From: Bacteroidales bacterium
Lineage (GTDB): Bacteria; Bacteroidota; Bacteroidia; Bacteroidales; WCHB1-69
DNA: 35,785 nucleotides
NCBI GenBank assembly: GCA_024400815.1
Contig: JAKSMD010000013.1
Coordinates: forward strand, 1 to 35,785
Direction: 5' to 3'
Position 1 is the first letter of the stretch. The number at the start of each line of letters is the position of its first letter. Shown one piece after another: positions 7,382 to 15,119 of this stretch. The position numbers and the translations under genes are program-made. The notes beneath the pieces were generated by a model. The model did not search any database, was not told the DNA's origin, and worked only from the letters and a program-made list of their open reading frames with translations.

Positions 7382-9274
7382 TTAAACGATTATGCTTAAA
7401 ATAGTGATGTCATCGTTTTGTTCGTTGCCTTCTGTGAAATTCTTAACGGAGGCGTATATTGCGTCCGTCATCTCTTGCGCATTGAATTGTTTGAATTCGG
7501 GTGCGCTGACGAGGGTTAAAAGTCGTTGGTTCCCGTATAATTCCTGATTATGGTTTTCAGCTTCTGTGACGCCGTCGGTGAAAAGTATCAAACGCGTGCC
7601 CGTTGGCGTGAACAGGGTTTCGTCTTGGTATTGGAAATCAGGGAAGATGCCCACGGCCAGATTGGTGTGAGCTTTGAGGAAGTACGGCTTTTCATCGGGC
7701 GGAATGACGATGATAGGATTATGGCCTGCGTTGCAGAATACCATTTCGTGTTTTTCTAAGTCGATGCGGCCGGCGAACATCGTCACGAACATATTGGCTT
7801 CATTGTTTTCTGAGACATTGTTGTTGAGGTGGCCGACTAGTTTTTTCATTGGCAGTTCCATGCTGTTGAAAAAGCGGCAGGCTGCCAAGGTGATGGCCAT
7901 CACCAAAGAGGCGGGCACGCCTTTGCCGGATACGTCGCCGATGGCGAAGTACAGCATGTTGTCTTTGAGCTGGTAGTCGTACAAATCGCCTCCCACCTCT
8001 TTTGCAGGGGTCAGCAAGGCGTGTACACTGCAATTTTTGTTTTTAGGCAGAATTTTGGGCAACATGCCGAATTGTATGCTTCGTGCGATATTCAATTCGC
8101 TCTCCATGCGTTCATTGGCCTTTGTGGTGATTTTCAGTTCGGAGATGTAGGTGGTGAGTGATTGTTGCAGGTACTCGAAGGAGTCGTGTAACTGCATAAT
8201 CTCGTCTTTTGTTTTGATTACGGGCAGTTGGGCTTGGAAATTGCCTTTGGCCATGGCATGGGCGGCTGTGGAGAATTCCGTGAGCGGCTGTGTCATGTGG
8301 CGAATGGTGCGGTGACAGACCAACAGCATAATCAGAATTCCTATAATGCAGATGATGGCCAAGATGATGTCCATCTTGAGGGCTTGTTCCAGCACATCAC
8401 GATAAAGGCAGGTGATGGCCAGCGCCCAGCCGTTGTGAAGCGGTCCGAATACGGCAAATCCGCTTTTTCCATGATGCTCGTAGCGCATCATGCCGGATTC
8501 TCCGTTGATGATTTTCTGCGATAGCTCCATGACGCGCGTGTCTTTTGCCTTCTGAGCCGTGGTCAGCAGGGTCTCGTTGACCAAGTCGTAGTTCTCGCCA
8601 CGGGAGAGGTAGTGCCCTTCCTGACTGGTGAGAGAAGCGTAAGAGTGCTCATAGGGACGGATGGCCGCCACTTTTTCAGTCAGCCACTTCAAGGAAATGT
8701 CTGCGGTGATAATTGCAATCAGCTGGTTGTTATTGTCCAAAATAGGATAACTGAATGTGGACATCATCAGCTCGCCGCCGCCTTTGTCAAAATAGGGTTC
8801 GCTCCAACAAGGCTTGCCGCTGTCAGCCGCTTTGCGATACCATTCCGAAGCAAAATAATCGTAATGTTCTCCCAGCTGCAAACTCTTGATGGCGCCCGTT
8901 TTTTCATCTTTACAACTATAAGGTGCAAAATGAAAACGCCCATTGACATAATTGCTGTCAAAAGCGATGGTACTGCCGACGATAAAGGGATTTTCATCTA
9001 CTACTTTTTGCGTGATATGGTATAGGTATTCTTCATCTTGCTCGTTTTCTTTTACTAACCAAGAGGCGTTTTGGATGGTGGATTCCACTTGCAATAATGT
9101 TTGCTCTATATCTGAAATAGAGGCATTAAGCATATTGGTTGAACTTTTTTGAGCTTCTTTGGAGATGAGGATGTGTGAAAAAATAGCCACAACGCTTAAT
9201 GCCACCACAAATAATATGGAGACAATCAAGAGCACATTTAAACTCAACCGTGTGGAAAAGGATTTTGACTTCAT
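7382..9274 (-). CDS. Membrane-bound PP2C/SpoIIE-type serine phosphatase with sensor and HAMP domains (RsbU-like)
   Basis: The 630-aa product begins with a membrane helix at residues 10-33. An extracytoplasmic Cache-like sensor region follows (about 40-310), then a second helix, a HAMP linker, a short coiled coil, and a C-terminal PP2C phosphatase domain (about 397-630). Metal-binding aspartates are visible in GGDLYDY (430), GDVSGKG (447), FTDGVTEA (567) and QNDDIT (621-622). It should remove the phosphate from the STAS protein encoded 12 nt downstream, in response to an outside signal. An ORF start 48 nt further upstream overlaps the kinase gene. The ATG at 9274 is preferred because it lies 5 nt after the kinase stop codon and leads directly into the positively charged end of the first helix. 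Confidence 0.92.
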   Translation of the reverse strand: MKSKSFSTRLSLNVLLIVSILFVVALSVVAIFSHILISKEAQKSSTNMLNASISDIEQTLLQVESTIQNASWLVKENEQDEEYLYHITQKVVDENPFIVGSTIAFDSNYVNGRFHFAPYSCKDEKTGAIKSLQLGEHYDYFASEWYRKAADSGKPCWSEPYFDKGGGELMMSTFSYPILDNNNQLIAIITADISLKWLTEKVAAIRPYEHSYASLTSQEGHYLSRGENYDLVNETLLTTAQKAKDTRVMELSQKIINGESGMMRYEHHGKSGFAVFGPLHNGWALAITCLYRDVLEQALKMDIILAIICIIGILIMLLVCHRTIRHMTQPLTEFSTAAHAMAKGNFQAQLPVIKTKDEIMQLHDSFEYLQQSLTTYISELKITTKANERMESELNIARSIQFGMLPKILPKNKNCSVHALLTPAKEVGGDLYDYQLKDNMLYFAIGDVSGKGVPASLVMAITLAACRFFNSMELPMKKLVGHLNNNVSENNEANMFVTMFAGRIDLEKHEMVFCNAGHNPIIVIPPDEKPYFLKAHTNLAVGIFPDFQYQDETLFTPTGTRLILFTDGVTEAENHNQELYGNQRLLTLVSAPEFKQFNAQEMTDAIYASVKNFTEGNEQNDDITILSIIV

Positions 9275-9279
9275 AAGGG

Positions 9280-9693
9280 TTATTCTTGGGCTATTTTTTT
9301 CTTCATAGTTAAGATGTTGCAACCATCTTCATAATGATAAATGACATCGTCCATTAGTTTTTTGCATAAATAAATGCCCAAGCCTCCAATTTCACGCTGT
9401 TCTACAGGCAAGGATAAATCGGGATCGGGTTTTGCTAATGGCTTGAAATGAATGCCGGCATCTTTCAGTGTGACGGATAAAATAAGGCCCGTATTTTCAA
9501 GGTCGGTACCCACTTCCATCCAACCCACGCCATCGTTATATGCGTAGTTTACAATGTTTTCAACAGCTTCTTCGATAGATAGTCGAATCTTAAACAGCAA
9601 GTTGTCATCTTTCGGCATGTCGGGGGATGACATCAAAAATTCGATGATTTCACCACTTTTTTGTTGAATCGGGTTGAAATGTTTTTTTATCAT
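9280..9693 (-). CDS. RsbW-like anti-sigma serine kinase (HATPase_c_2)
   Basis: This 137-aa GHKL-type ATPase has the N box IEEAVENIVNYAY (Asn46), the G1 box LKDAG (Asp78) and the G2 box GGLGIYL (103-109). That is the layout of RsbW/SpoIIAB kinases, which phosphorylate a STAS partner and sequester a regulator. A TTG nine bases upstream is in frame, but the ATG at 9693 is a better start. It is the first gene of the six-gene operon and has its own promoter box at 9727-9734. No sigma-factor gene adjoins it, so the protein it restrains is unknown. Bacteroidota generally lack SigB, which suggests the output may not be a sigma factor. Confidence 0.9.
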   Translation of the reverse strand: MIKKHFNPIQQKSGEIIEFLMSSPDMPKDDNLLFKIRLSIEEAVENIVNYAYNDGVGWMEVGTDLENTGLILSVTLKDAGIHFKPLAKPDPDLSLPVEQREIGGLGIYLCKKLMDDVIYHYEDGCNILTMKKKIAQE

Positions 9694-9726
9694 GATAGAC
9701 AAATATCTTTTTTAGAATAAAGGCAG

Positions 9727-9734
9727 CAAAAATA
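9727..9734 (-). promoter_or_regulatory. -7 box driving the partner-switching/alarmone operon
   Basis: TATTTTTG on the minus strand matches TAnnTTTG and sits 33 nt before the kinase ATG, in the gap after recG. A TTTT lies about 20 nt upstream at the -33 position. I see no other promoter box further down the operon. Confidence 0.55.
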
Positions 9735-9758
9735 CGAAAAAAGGCATAAAGATAAAAG

Positions 9759-11873
9759 TTAGCTGATAATGCTCCAATTGGTGTCGCTTTTGAGCATTTC
9801 TGTCACTTTTTTTGCTAAGCGAGAGTGCTCTGGCCGACTTAGGTTCGGATCATTGTCCAATACTTGCAGGGCCAATTTCCGAGTATATGAAACTAATTTT
9901 TCATCTTTTGAAATATCTGCGATTTTGAAATCCAGCATGCCGCTTTGCTGTGTGCCTTGGATGTCGCCCGGTCCGCGCAATTGGAGATCGAAGTTGGCAA
10001 TTTCAAAACCATCATTGGTGCTGACCATGGCGTTGAGGCGTTTGCGTCCATCTGATGAAAGTTCATATTTGGACATGAGAATGCAATAGGATTGGTCGCC
10101 GCCTCTACCGACTCGGCCGCGCAGCTGGTGCAGTTGTGAGAGTCCGAATCGCTCGGCGTTTTCAATGACCATCACGGTGGCGTTGGGCACATCTATGCCC
10201 ACTTCGATGACGGTGGTGGAAAGCAGAATCTGTGATTGGTTTTTGGCAAAACGCTGCATTTCAAAATCTTTTTCTTCCGGCTTCATTTTGCCATGAACTA
10301 CGCCAATGCCGTATTCTGGCTCGGGGAAGGTGTTTCTAATGGCTTCACCACCCGCCATTAAATCCAGCAATCCTGACTTTTCCGATTCTTTGATGAGCGG
10401 ATATACGATGAAGACTTGTCGCCCTGCCGCAATCTGTTTTTTTAGAAATCCATATAGAGAAAGACGCTTGTTTTCGAACAGGTGTTTGGTAATGATGGGT
10501 TTTCTCCCCTTGGGCAGTTCATCGATGACGGAAACATCCAAATCTCCATAAAGTGTCATGGCCAGCGTGCGCGGAATTGGCGTGGCTGTCATGACCAGCA
10601 CATGGGGTGGAATGGCATTTTTACGCCACAACTTGGCACGCTGTTCTACGCCAAAACGATGCTGCTCGTCAATGACGACCAGTCCTAAGTTCTGGAACTG
10701 CACAGGGTCTTCAATCAATGCGTGGGTGCCAATTAGGATATCTACATCTCCGTTTTGCAATCCTTCTAAAATCTGTCTGCGTTTGGTGGCTTTCGTGGAA
10801 CCGGACAAAAATTCAACACGCAGTCCTAAAGGCGCCACTTGCTTGCTGATTTTTTCGTAATGTTGGGTGGCTAAAATTTCCGTCGGGGCCATCATGCAGG
10901 CTTGGAAGCGGTTGTCGATGGCAATCAGCATGACGAATAGGGCAATGATGGTTTTGCCACTGCCCACATCTCCTTGCAAAAGGCGGTTCATTTGATGCCC
11001 GCTGCCTAAGTCTGCCCGAATCTCTTTGATAACCCGCTTTTGGGCGTTCGTGAGTTCGAAGGAGAGATGATTTTTATAAAAATTGTTAAAATTATCTCCA
11101 ATGGTGCTGAAGATGTGTCCTTTGGATTTGGTGGTGTTAATCTGCTTGAGCATCAGCATTTTCAATTGTGTGAAAAAGAGCTCGTCAAATTTGAGCCGAA
11201 GGGCAGCTCTGGAGAGGTGCTGATTGCTTTCGGGATAGTGAATGTTGGAAAGCGCATCCCGTAAAGGGAGCAGATTAAGATTATTTAACATATCATCGGG
11301 GAGCGTCTCCGGGATGATGTTGTGTACGATGGGAAGGAGGTTTGCGACAATTTTGGCGAGCGCTTTGGAGTCCAGTGTCTTGCGCTTGGCAATGTCCGAG
11401 GTGTTGTACAATGGCTGAAAACGCATGGGCACTTGGGAGTCGTTCTGCGCATGTGGGTCTATCATTTCCGGATGGGTGATATTCCAACGGCCGCTGAAAA
11501 GTGTGGGCTTTCCGAAGAGGATGAAATCTCGTTTGGTTTGCAGCAGTTCTTGAACCCATTTGATGCCGTTGAACCATACCAGGTCGATGCTGCCGGTCTC
11601 ATCTGTGAATTGAGCCACAAGTCTTTTGGTGCGTTGTTGTCCTATGACTTGCACATTGGAAATGCGGCCGCGCAGTTGTATATAGCTGCCGTCTTCTACA
11701 ATATCGGACACATGGTAAATTTGGGATTTGTCGATGTGCCGATAGGGATAATAGTGTAGCAGATCATCGAAGGTGTCAATATTGAACTCTTTGCGCAGCA
11801 CCTCAGCGCGTTTGGGTCCGACACCTTTCAGGTATTCAATGGGGGTTTGTAAAATGTCGTGTTGGTCAGTCAT
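9759..11873 (-). CDS. recG: ATP-dependent DNA helicase RecG
   Basis: The 704-aa product has the full RecG architecture: the N-terminal wedge/OB domain (about residues 60-150), Walker A GDVGSGKT (301-308), the DEQH box (402-405), TATPIPRTLAMT, and QLRGRVGRG near the C-terminal helicase lobe. RecG remodels stalled replication forks and Holliday junctions in the cytoplasm. Its length is typical for Bacteroidota. It lies 86 nt downstream of the DUF1846 gene on the same strand with no visible promoter box in between, so it may be part of that transcript. Confidence 0.97.
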   Translation of the reverse strand: MTDQHDILQTPIEYLKGVGPKRAEVLRKEFNIDTFDDLLHYYPYRHIDKSQIYHVSDIVEDGSYIQLRGRISNVQVIGQQRTKRLVAQFTDETGSIDLVWFNGIKWVQELLQTKRDFILFGKPTLFSGRWNITHPEMIDPHAQNDSQVPMRFQPLYNTSDIAKRKTLDSKALAKIVANLLPIVHNIIPETLPDDMLNNLNLLPLRDALSNIHYPESNQHLSRAALRLKFDELFFTQLKMLMLKQINTTKSKGHIFSTIGDNFNNFYKNHLSFELTNAQKRVIKEIRADLGSGHQMNRLLQGDVGSGKTIIALFVMLIAIDNRFQACMMAPTEILATQHYEKISKQVAPLGLRVEFLSGSTKATKRRQILEGLQNGDVDILIGTHALIEDPVQFQNLGLVVIDEQHRFGVEQRAKLWRKNAIPPHVLVMTATPIPRTLAMTLYGDLDVSVIDELPKGRKPIITKHLFENKRLSLYGFLKKQIAAGRQVFIVYPLIKESEKSGLLDLMAGGEAIRNTFPEPEYGIGVVHGKMKPEEKDFEMQRFAKNQSQILLSTTVIEVGIDVPNATVMVIENAERFGLSQLHQLRGRVGRGGDQSYCILMSKYELSSDGRKRLNAMVSTNDGFEIANFDLQLRGPGDIQGTQQSGMLDFKIADISKDEKLVSYTRKLALQVLDNDPNLSRPEHSRLAKKVTEMLKSDTNWSIIS

Positions 11874-11945
11874 CGTTGTTTTCTGTCGGTTATAGTTTTT
11901 TCAGCGCATGGTTAAAAAATGGCCATGAGCCAGCCAACCGTTGGG

Positions 11946-11965
11946 CAATAATCCGAAGATTATTG
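11946..11965 (-). other. UUCG-tetraloop hairpin overlapping the DUF1846 stop codon
   Basis: A perfect 8-bp inverted repeat (11946-11953 with 11958-11965) has a 4-nt loop. In the minus-strand RNA the loop is UUCG closed by a C-G pair, an exceptionally stable tetraloop. The hairpin contains the TAA stop. It is not followed by a U-run on that strand, so it is not a standard terminator. It could protect the 3' end or tune read-through to recG. Confidence 0.5.
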
Positions 11966-13423
11966 TTTTTTAATAGGTTCACAGGAGAGTCCCACGCCGA
12001 GTTTTTTGAAGATTTTGTGGTCCACTTCGCTGAGCATGACGGTGGTGTGTACTTGGCAGCCTTCAAGCTGCGGCAGGCATTCCAGTGCTTTGCGGCAGTT
12101 GTCGTCATGTAAGCTGAGCATGGAGAGGGCCACCAATACTTCGTCTGTGTGAAGGCGCGGATTGTGCCCGTGTAGGAAGGTCACTTTGGTCTTCTGTATA
12201 GGTTCAATCATCTCTTGAGGGATGAGTTTGATGCTGTGGTCAATGCCGGCAAGATGCTTGATTGCATTGAGAATCAGGGCAGCACTCGGTCCTAGCAGGG
12301 AAGAGGTCTTGGCGGTGATGATGGTGCCGTCGGCTAATTCGATGGCGGCAGCTGCTACGCCGGACTCGGTTTTGCGCTGACGGGCGGCCATGATGGTCTT
12401 GCGACTCTCTGTGGTGATGCCAGCGCGTTTGATGAGCAGGGAAATCTTGTTGACTTCATTTTCAGCCGGCTTGCCATCGGCAACGGCACAACGGGCTTGG
12501 AAGTAGCGACGGAGAATCTCATCTTTGGATGCTTCGCAGCATACTTCGTCATCGCAGATGCAGTATCCCGCCATGTTGACGCCCATGTCGGTCGGTGATT
12601 TATATGGATTTTCCCCGTAAATACTTTCGAAAATCGAATTCAGTACAGGAAAGATTTCAATGTCTCGGTTATAGTTGACGGCCATTTTACCGTATGCTTC
12701 CAAGTGGAAGGGGTCAACCATGTTTACATCGTTAAGGTCGGCGGTAGCAGCCTCGTAGGCGATATTCACTGGATGCTTCAATGAGAGATTCCAGATGGGG
12801 AAGGTTTCAAATTTGGCATAACCGGCTTTGATGTTGCGTTTGTTTTCTTGGTAGAGCTGGCTCAAGCAGACGGCCATTTTGCCGCTGCCCGGACCTGGCG
12901 CTGTAACCACAACCAGTGGGCGGGAGGTCTCTACATAATCGTTTTTGCCAAAACCATCATCAGAGCTGATGAGGTCAATGTTGGCCGGGTAGCCGTCAAT
13001 GGTGTAATGATAATATACGGTGATGCCCAATTTTTCCAAACGCTCACGATAAGCGGCAGCGCTGGCTTGACCGTTGTAGTGCGTAATGACTACGGAACCG
13101 ACGAGGAAACCTCTTTCAATGAATATTTCGCGCAGACGAAGTACATCTTCATCATAGGTGATGCCCAAGTCTCCACGTATCTTGTTTTTTTCAATGTCAA
13201 CAGCGCTGATGACGATGATGATTTCCGCATCGTCTTGCAACTGCATTAACATTCTTAATTTACTGTCTGGTTGAAATCCAGGAAGCACACGACTTGCGTG
13301 GAAGTCGTCAAATAATTTTCCGCCAAATTCAAGATACAGTTTGTCATCGAACTTAGCTATGCAGTCCTTGATATGCTCTGATTGTATTTTCAGATACTTA
13401 TCATTATCAAAACCTATTTTCAT
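11960..13423 (-). CDS. DUF1846 family protein
   Basis: The 487-aa product matches DUF1846 over its whole length. It begins MKIGFDNDKYLKIQSEHI, followed by LYLEFGGKLFDDFHASRVLPGF and the glycine-rich APGPGSGKMAV near residue 170, a P-loop-like nucleotide-binding segment. Later comes a cysteine-containing stretch, CICDDEVCCEAS. Structures exist for the family, but the biochemical role is not established to my knowledge. The APGPGSGK segment suggests nucleotide binding. A well-formed promoter precedes the gene, so it is probably well expressed. Confidence 0.88.
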   Translation of the reverse strand: MKIGFDNDKYLKIQSEHIKDCIAKFDDKLYLEFGGKLFDDFHASRVLPGFQPDSKLRMLMQLQDDAEIIIVISAVDIEKNKIRGDLGITYDEDVLRLREIFIERGFLVGSVVITHYNGQASAAAYRERLEKLGITVYYHYTIDGYPANIDLISSDDGFGKNDYVETSRPLVVVTAPGPGSGKMAVCLSQLYQENKRNIKAGYAKFETFPIWNLSLKHPVNIAYEAATADLNDVNMVDPFHLEAYGKMAVNYNRDIEIFPVLNSIFESIYGENPYKSPTDMGVNMAGYCICDDEVCCEASKDEILRRYFQARCAVADGKPAENEVNKISLLIKRAGITTESRKTIMAARQRKTESGVAAAAIELADGTIITAKTSSLLGPSAALILNAIKHLAGIDHSIKLIPQEMIEPIQKTKVTFLHGHNPRLHTDEVLVALSMLSLHDDNCRKALECLPQLEGCQVHTTVMLSEVDHKIFKKLGVGLSCEPIKKQ

Positions 13424-13445
13424 AATCTTTAATTTTAACGGGCTG

Positions 13446-13476
13446 CAAAGATACGAAAAAAATCGGGTTTGTTCAA
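13446..13476 (-). promoter_or_regulatory. DUF1846 promoter with both -33 and -7 elements
   Basis: Reading the minus strand, TTG at 13474-13476 is followed by a 20-nt spacer and then TATCTTTG at 13446-13453. That matches the Bacteroidota consensus TTTG-N19-21-TAnnTTTG. It is the best-formed promoter in the window. The box lies 22 nt before the ATG. Confidence 0.75.
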
Positions 13477-13573
13477 GCCAATTTTACACTTTGAACATAT
13501 GAACCAAGCGGAATGGATTTTGAATTTGAAAATCGGCAGGTGGTACAAAGCGTGTATTCAATGGTGGGCATGT

Positions 13574-14389
13574 TTAAGTGCACAGCACATAGAGGTCGTC
13601 ACGTTGGTTGATGCAAAGAACGGGGAATCCTTGAGCATTGCCGATGACTTTCTTTTCGTGCGGACCGGTGAGCAGGTCGCCGAAGGTAAAGTATTTGGTC
13701 ATAGTGATTACGGTGAGCGTTGCTCCGATGGTAGCTGCAAATTCAATAGAGTGTAAATCTACATTTTGAACGGGCGATATAGGGTGGATTTCGGATTGGA
13801 TTTCGAGATTTTCGTATAATTTTTCAACAAATGCTATATTGTCACCTACTTGTTTGGCAAGGCCTGTATCGGAGTATGTGGGTTGCAAAATGTGGATGGT
13901 AGCATGATAGAATCGACTGAAATAACCCGCCCAAAGGGCTTTTTCTTTGGCTTGCCGCTCAATGTCAATAGGCAATACTACTTGCTCGTAGGCATGGTCT
14001 GTTGGCATTTCGGTGCCGACAGTCATCACAGGCAATCGCGAATCCTTGATGAAGCGAATGGCCTTTCTTTTATTGAAGAGCCCCTTTTTTTCCCTGCTAT
14101 CAACGCCAATAACGAACATGATGGTATTCTTTTTTTCAGCATAAGCATACAGCGTTTCCGGAAAAAAATATTCGTTGAGAATCTCACCTGTTGTTGCTAT
14201 GACGGGCTCGTCAGGCTCTTTTTTTTGTTCCATGGAAAAGCCAAAATGAGGAACTACCGTCAAGGTGGCGCTGAACACTTGGGCCAGTTTTTCGCCATGG
14301 TGCAAAGCCGATTGGCCATAGTCGGAGGGATCTACAATGGCGATAATGTTCAGTTGCTTTTGTCTGTCGATGGGCTCTTGGATGCGCAT
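13574..14389 (-). CDS. Universal stress protein, two tandem Usp domains
   Basis: The 271-aa product looks like two UspA-type domains in tandem. The first begins NIIAIVDPSDYGQSALHHG (about residues 14-140). The second begins AYEQVVLPIDIERQAKEKAL (about 153-271). The classic C-terminal ATP-binding Gly-rich loop (GxxGxxS) is degenerate, with GPHEKKVIGNAQGFPVL in the second domain. Usp proteins are cytoplasmic and induced by stress or starvation. The gene is the last of a four-gene operon and begins 9 nt after the tsaB stop. Confidence 0.85.
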   Translation of the reverse strand: MRIQEPIDRQKQLNIIAIVDPSDYGQSALHHGEKLAQVFSATLTVVPHFGFSMEQKKEPDEPVIATTGEILNEYFFPETLYAYAEKKNTIMFVIGVDSREKKGLFNKRKAIRFIKDSRLPVMTVGTEMPTDHAYEQVVLPIDIERQAKEKALWAGYFSRFYHATIHILQPTYSDTGLAKQVGDNIAFVEKLYENLEIQSEIHPISPVQNVDLHSIEFAATIGATLTVITMTKYFTFGDLLTGPHEKKVIGNAQGFPVLCINQRDDLYVLCT

Positions 14390-14398
14390 AAGGGTGGT

Positions 14399-15109
14399 TT
14401 AGTGCAAACCCTTCACATTGGGTTTTGCAGCGACATATTCTTTTAAGTAAAAAGGTTCAAAATAGGCCACGTCGGCAAAATCTTCTGCCTTCCATTTTTT
14501 CAATGCAGTAGGCAGCATATATTGTGCGGACAAGGTGAAATCTTCAAAATGGGCGTTCGGATAAGCAGACAGTATGGCTTTGCATTTGGGCATGCCGTTG
14601 CCGCAGAATACGATGGATTGTTTGGCCAACAAATCAGCGTAGGTGTTTCCTTCCACAATGATGGGTGCTACTTCATCGATGAGCTGCAGGTCAGCACCAT
14701 AGCGGGCAGCAAAAACTTCCATGCGTCTGGCGTCAATCATAGGAATGATTTGGCACGAGTTGCTGTCGTGGAATTGGGCTTTGCAACCGTTTGCTAAACT
14801 CTCTAAAGTGCTTACGGTGATGACGGGAACTTGCAGAGAATAGGCGATGCCTTTGGCCGTAGATACGCCGATACGCAATCCAGTGTAGGAACCAGGTCCG
14901 ATGCTGACCACAACGCCTTGAATTTCTTTTTTCTCCAATTGAGCGTCATTCAAGACTTTATCAATGTAGGGCAGCAAGTTTTTGGAATGAGAATTTCCAT
15001 CGCTGCTTTCGCAGACACTGAGAATGCTCTCTCCTGCTGTCAATGCCACCGAGCAAACTTCGGTAGCCGTGTCAATATGCAATAAAATAGGGTGCTGAAT
15101 ATCCATCAT
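14399..15109 (-). CDS. tsaB: tRNA threonylcarbamoyladenosine biosynthesis protein TsaB
   Basis: The 236-aa product carries the TsaB hallmarks: an ASKHA-type N-terminus (ILLHIDTATEVCSVAL) and IGPGSYTGLRIGVSTAKG at about residues 70-87. TsaB is the non-catalytic partner of TsaD. With TsaE they transfer the threonylcarbamoyl group from TsaC's product to A37 of ANN-decoding tRNAs. The start may be the first or second Met (15109 or 15106). It sits 10 nt after the GH3-beta-lactamase gene, so translation is probably coupled. The t6A methylase gene trmO lies about 3.5 kb away on the other strand. Confidence 0.94.
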   Translation of the reverse strand: MMDIQHPILLHIDTATEVCSVALTAGESILSVCESSDGNSHSKNLLPYIDKVLNDAQLEKKEIQGVVVSIGPGSYTGLRIGVSTAKGIAYSLQVPVITVSTLESLANGCKAQFHDSNSCQIIPMIDARRMEVFAARYGADLQLIDEVAPIIVEGNTYADLLAKQSIVFCGNGMPKCKAILSAYPNAHFEDFTLSAQYMLPTALKKWKAEDFADVAYFEPFYLKEYVAAKPNVKGLH

Positions 15110-15119
15110 ATCAAAGGTT

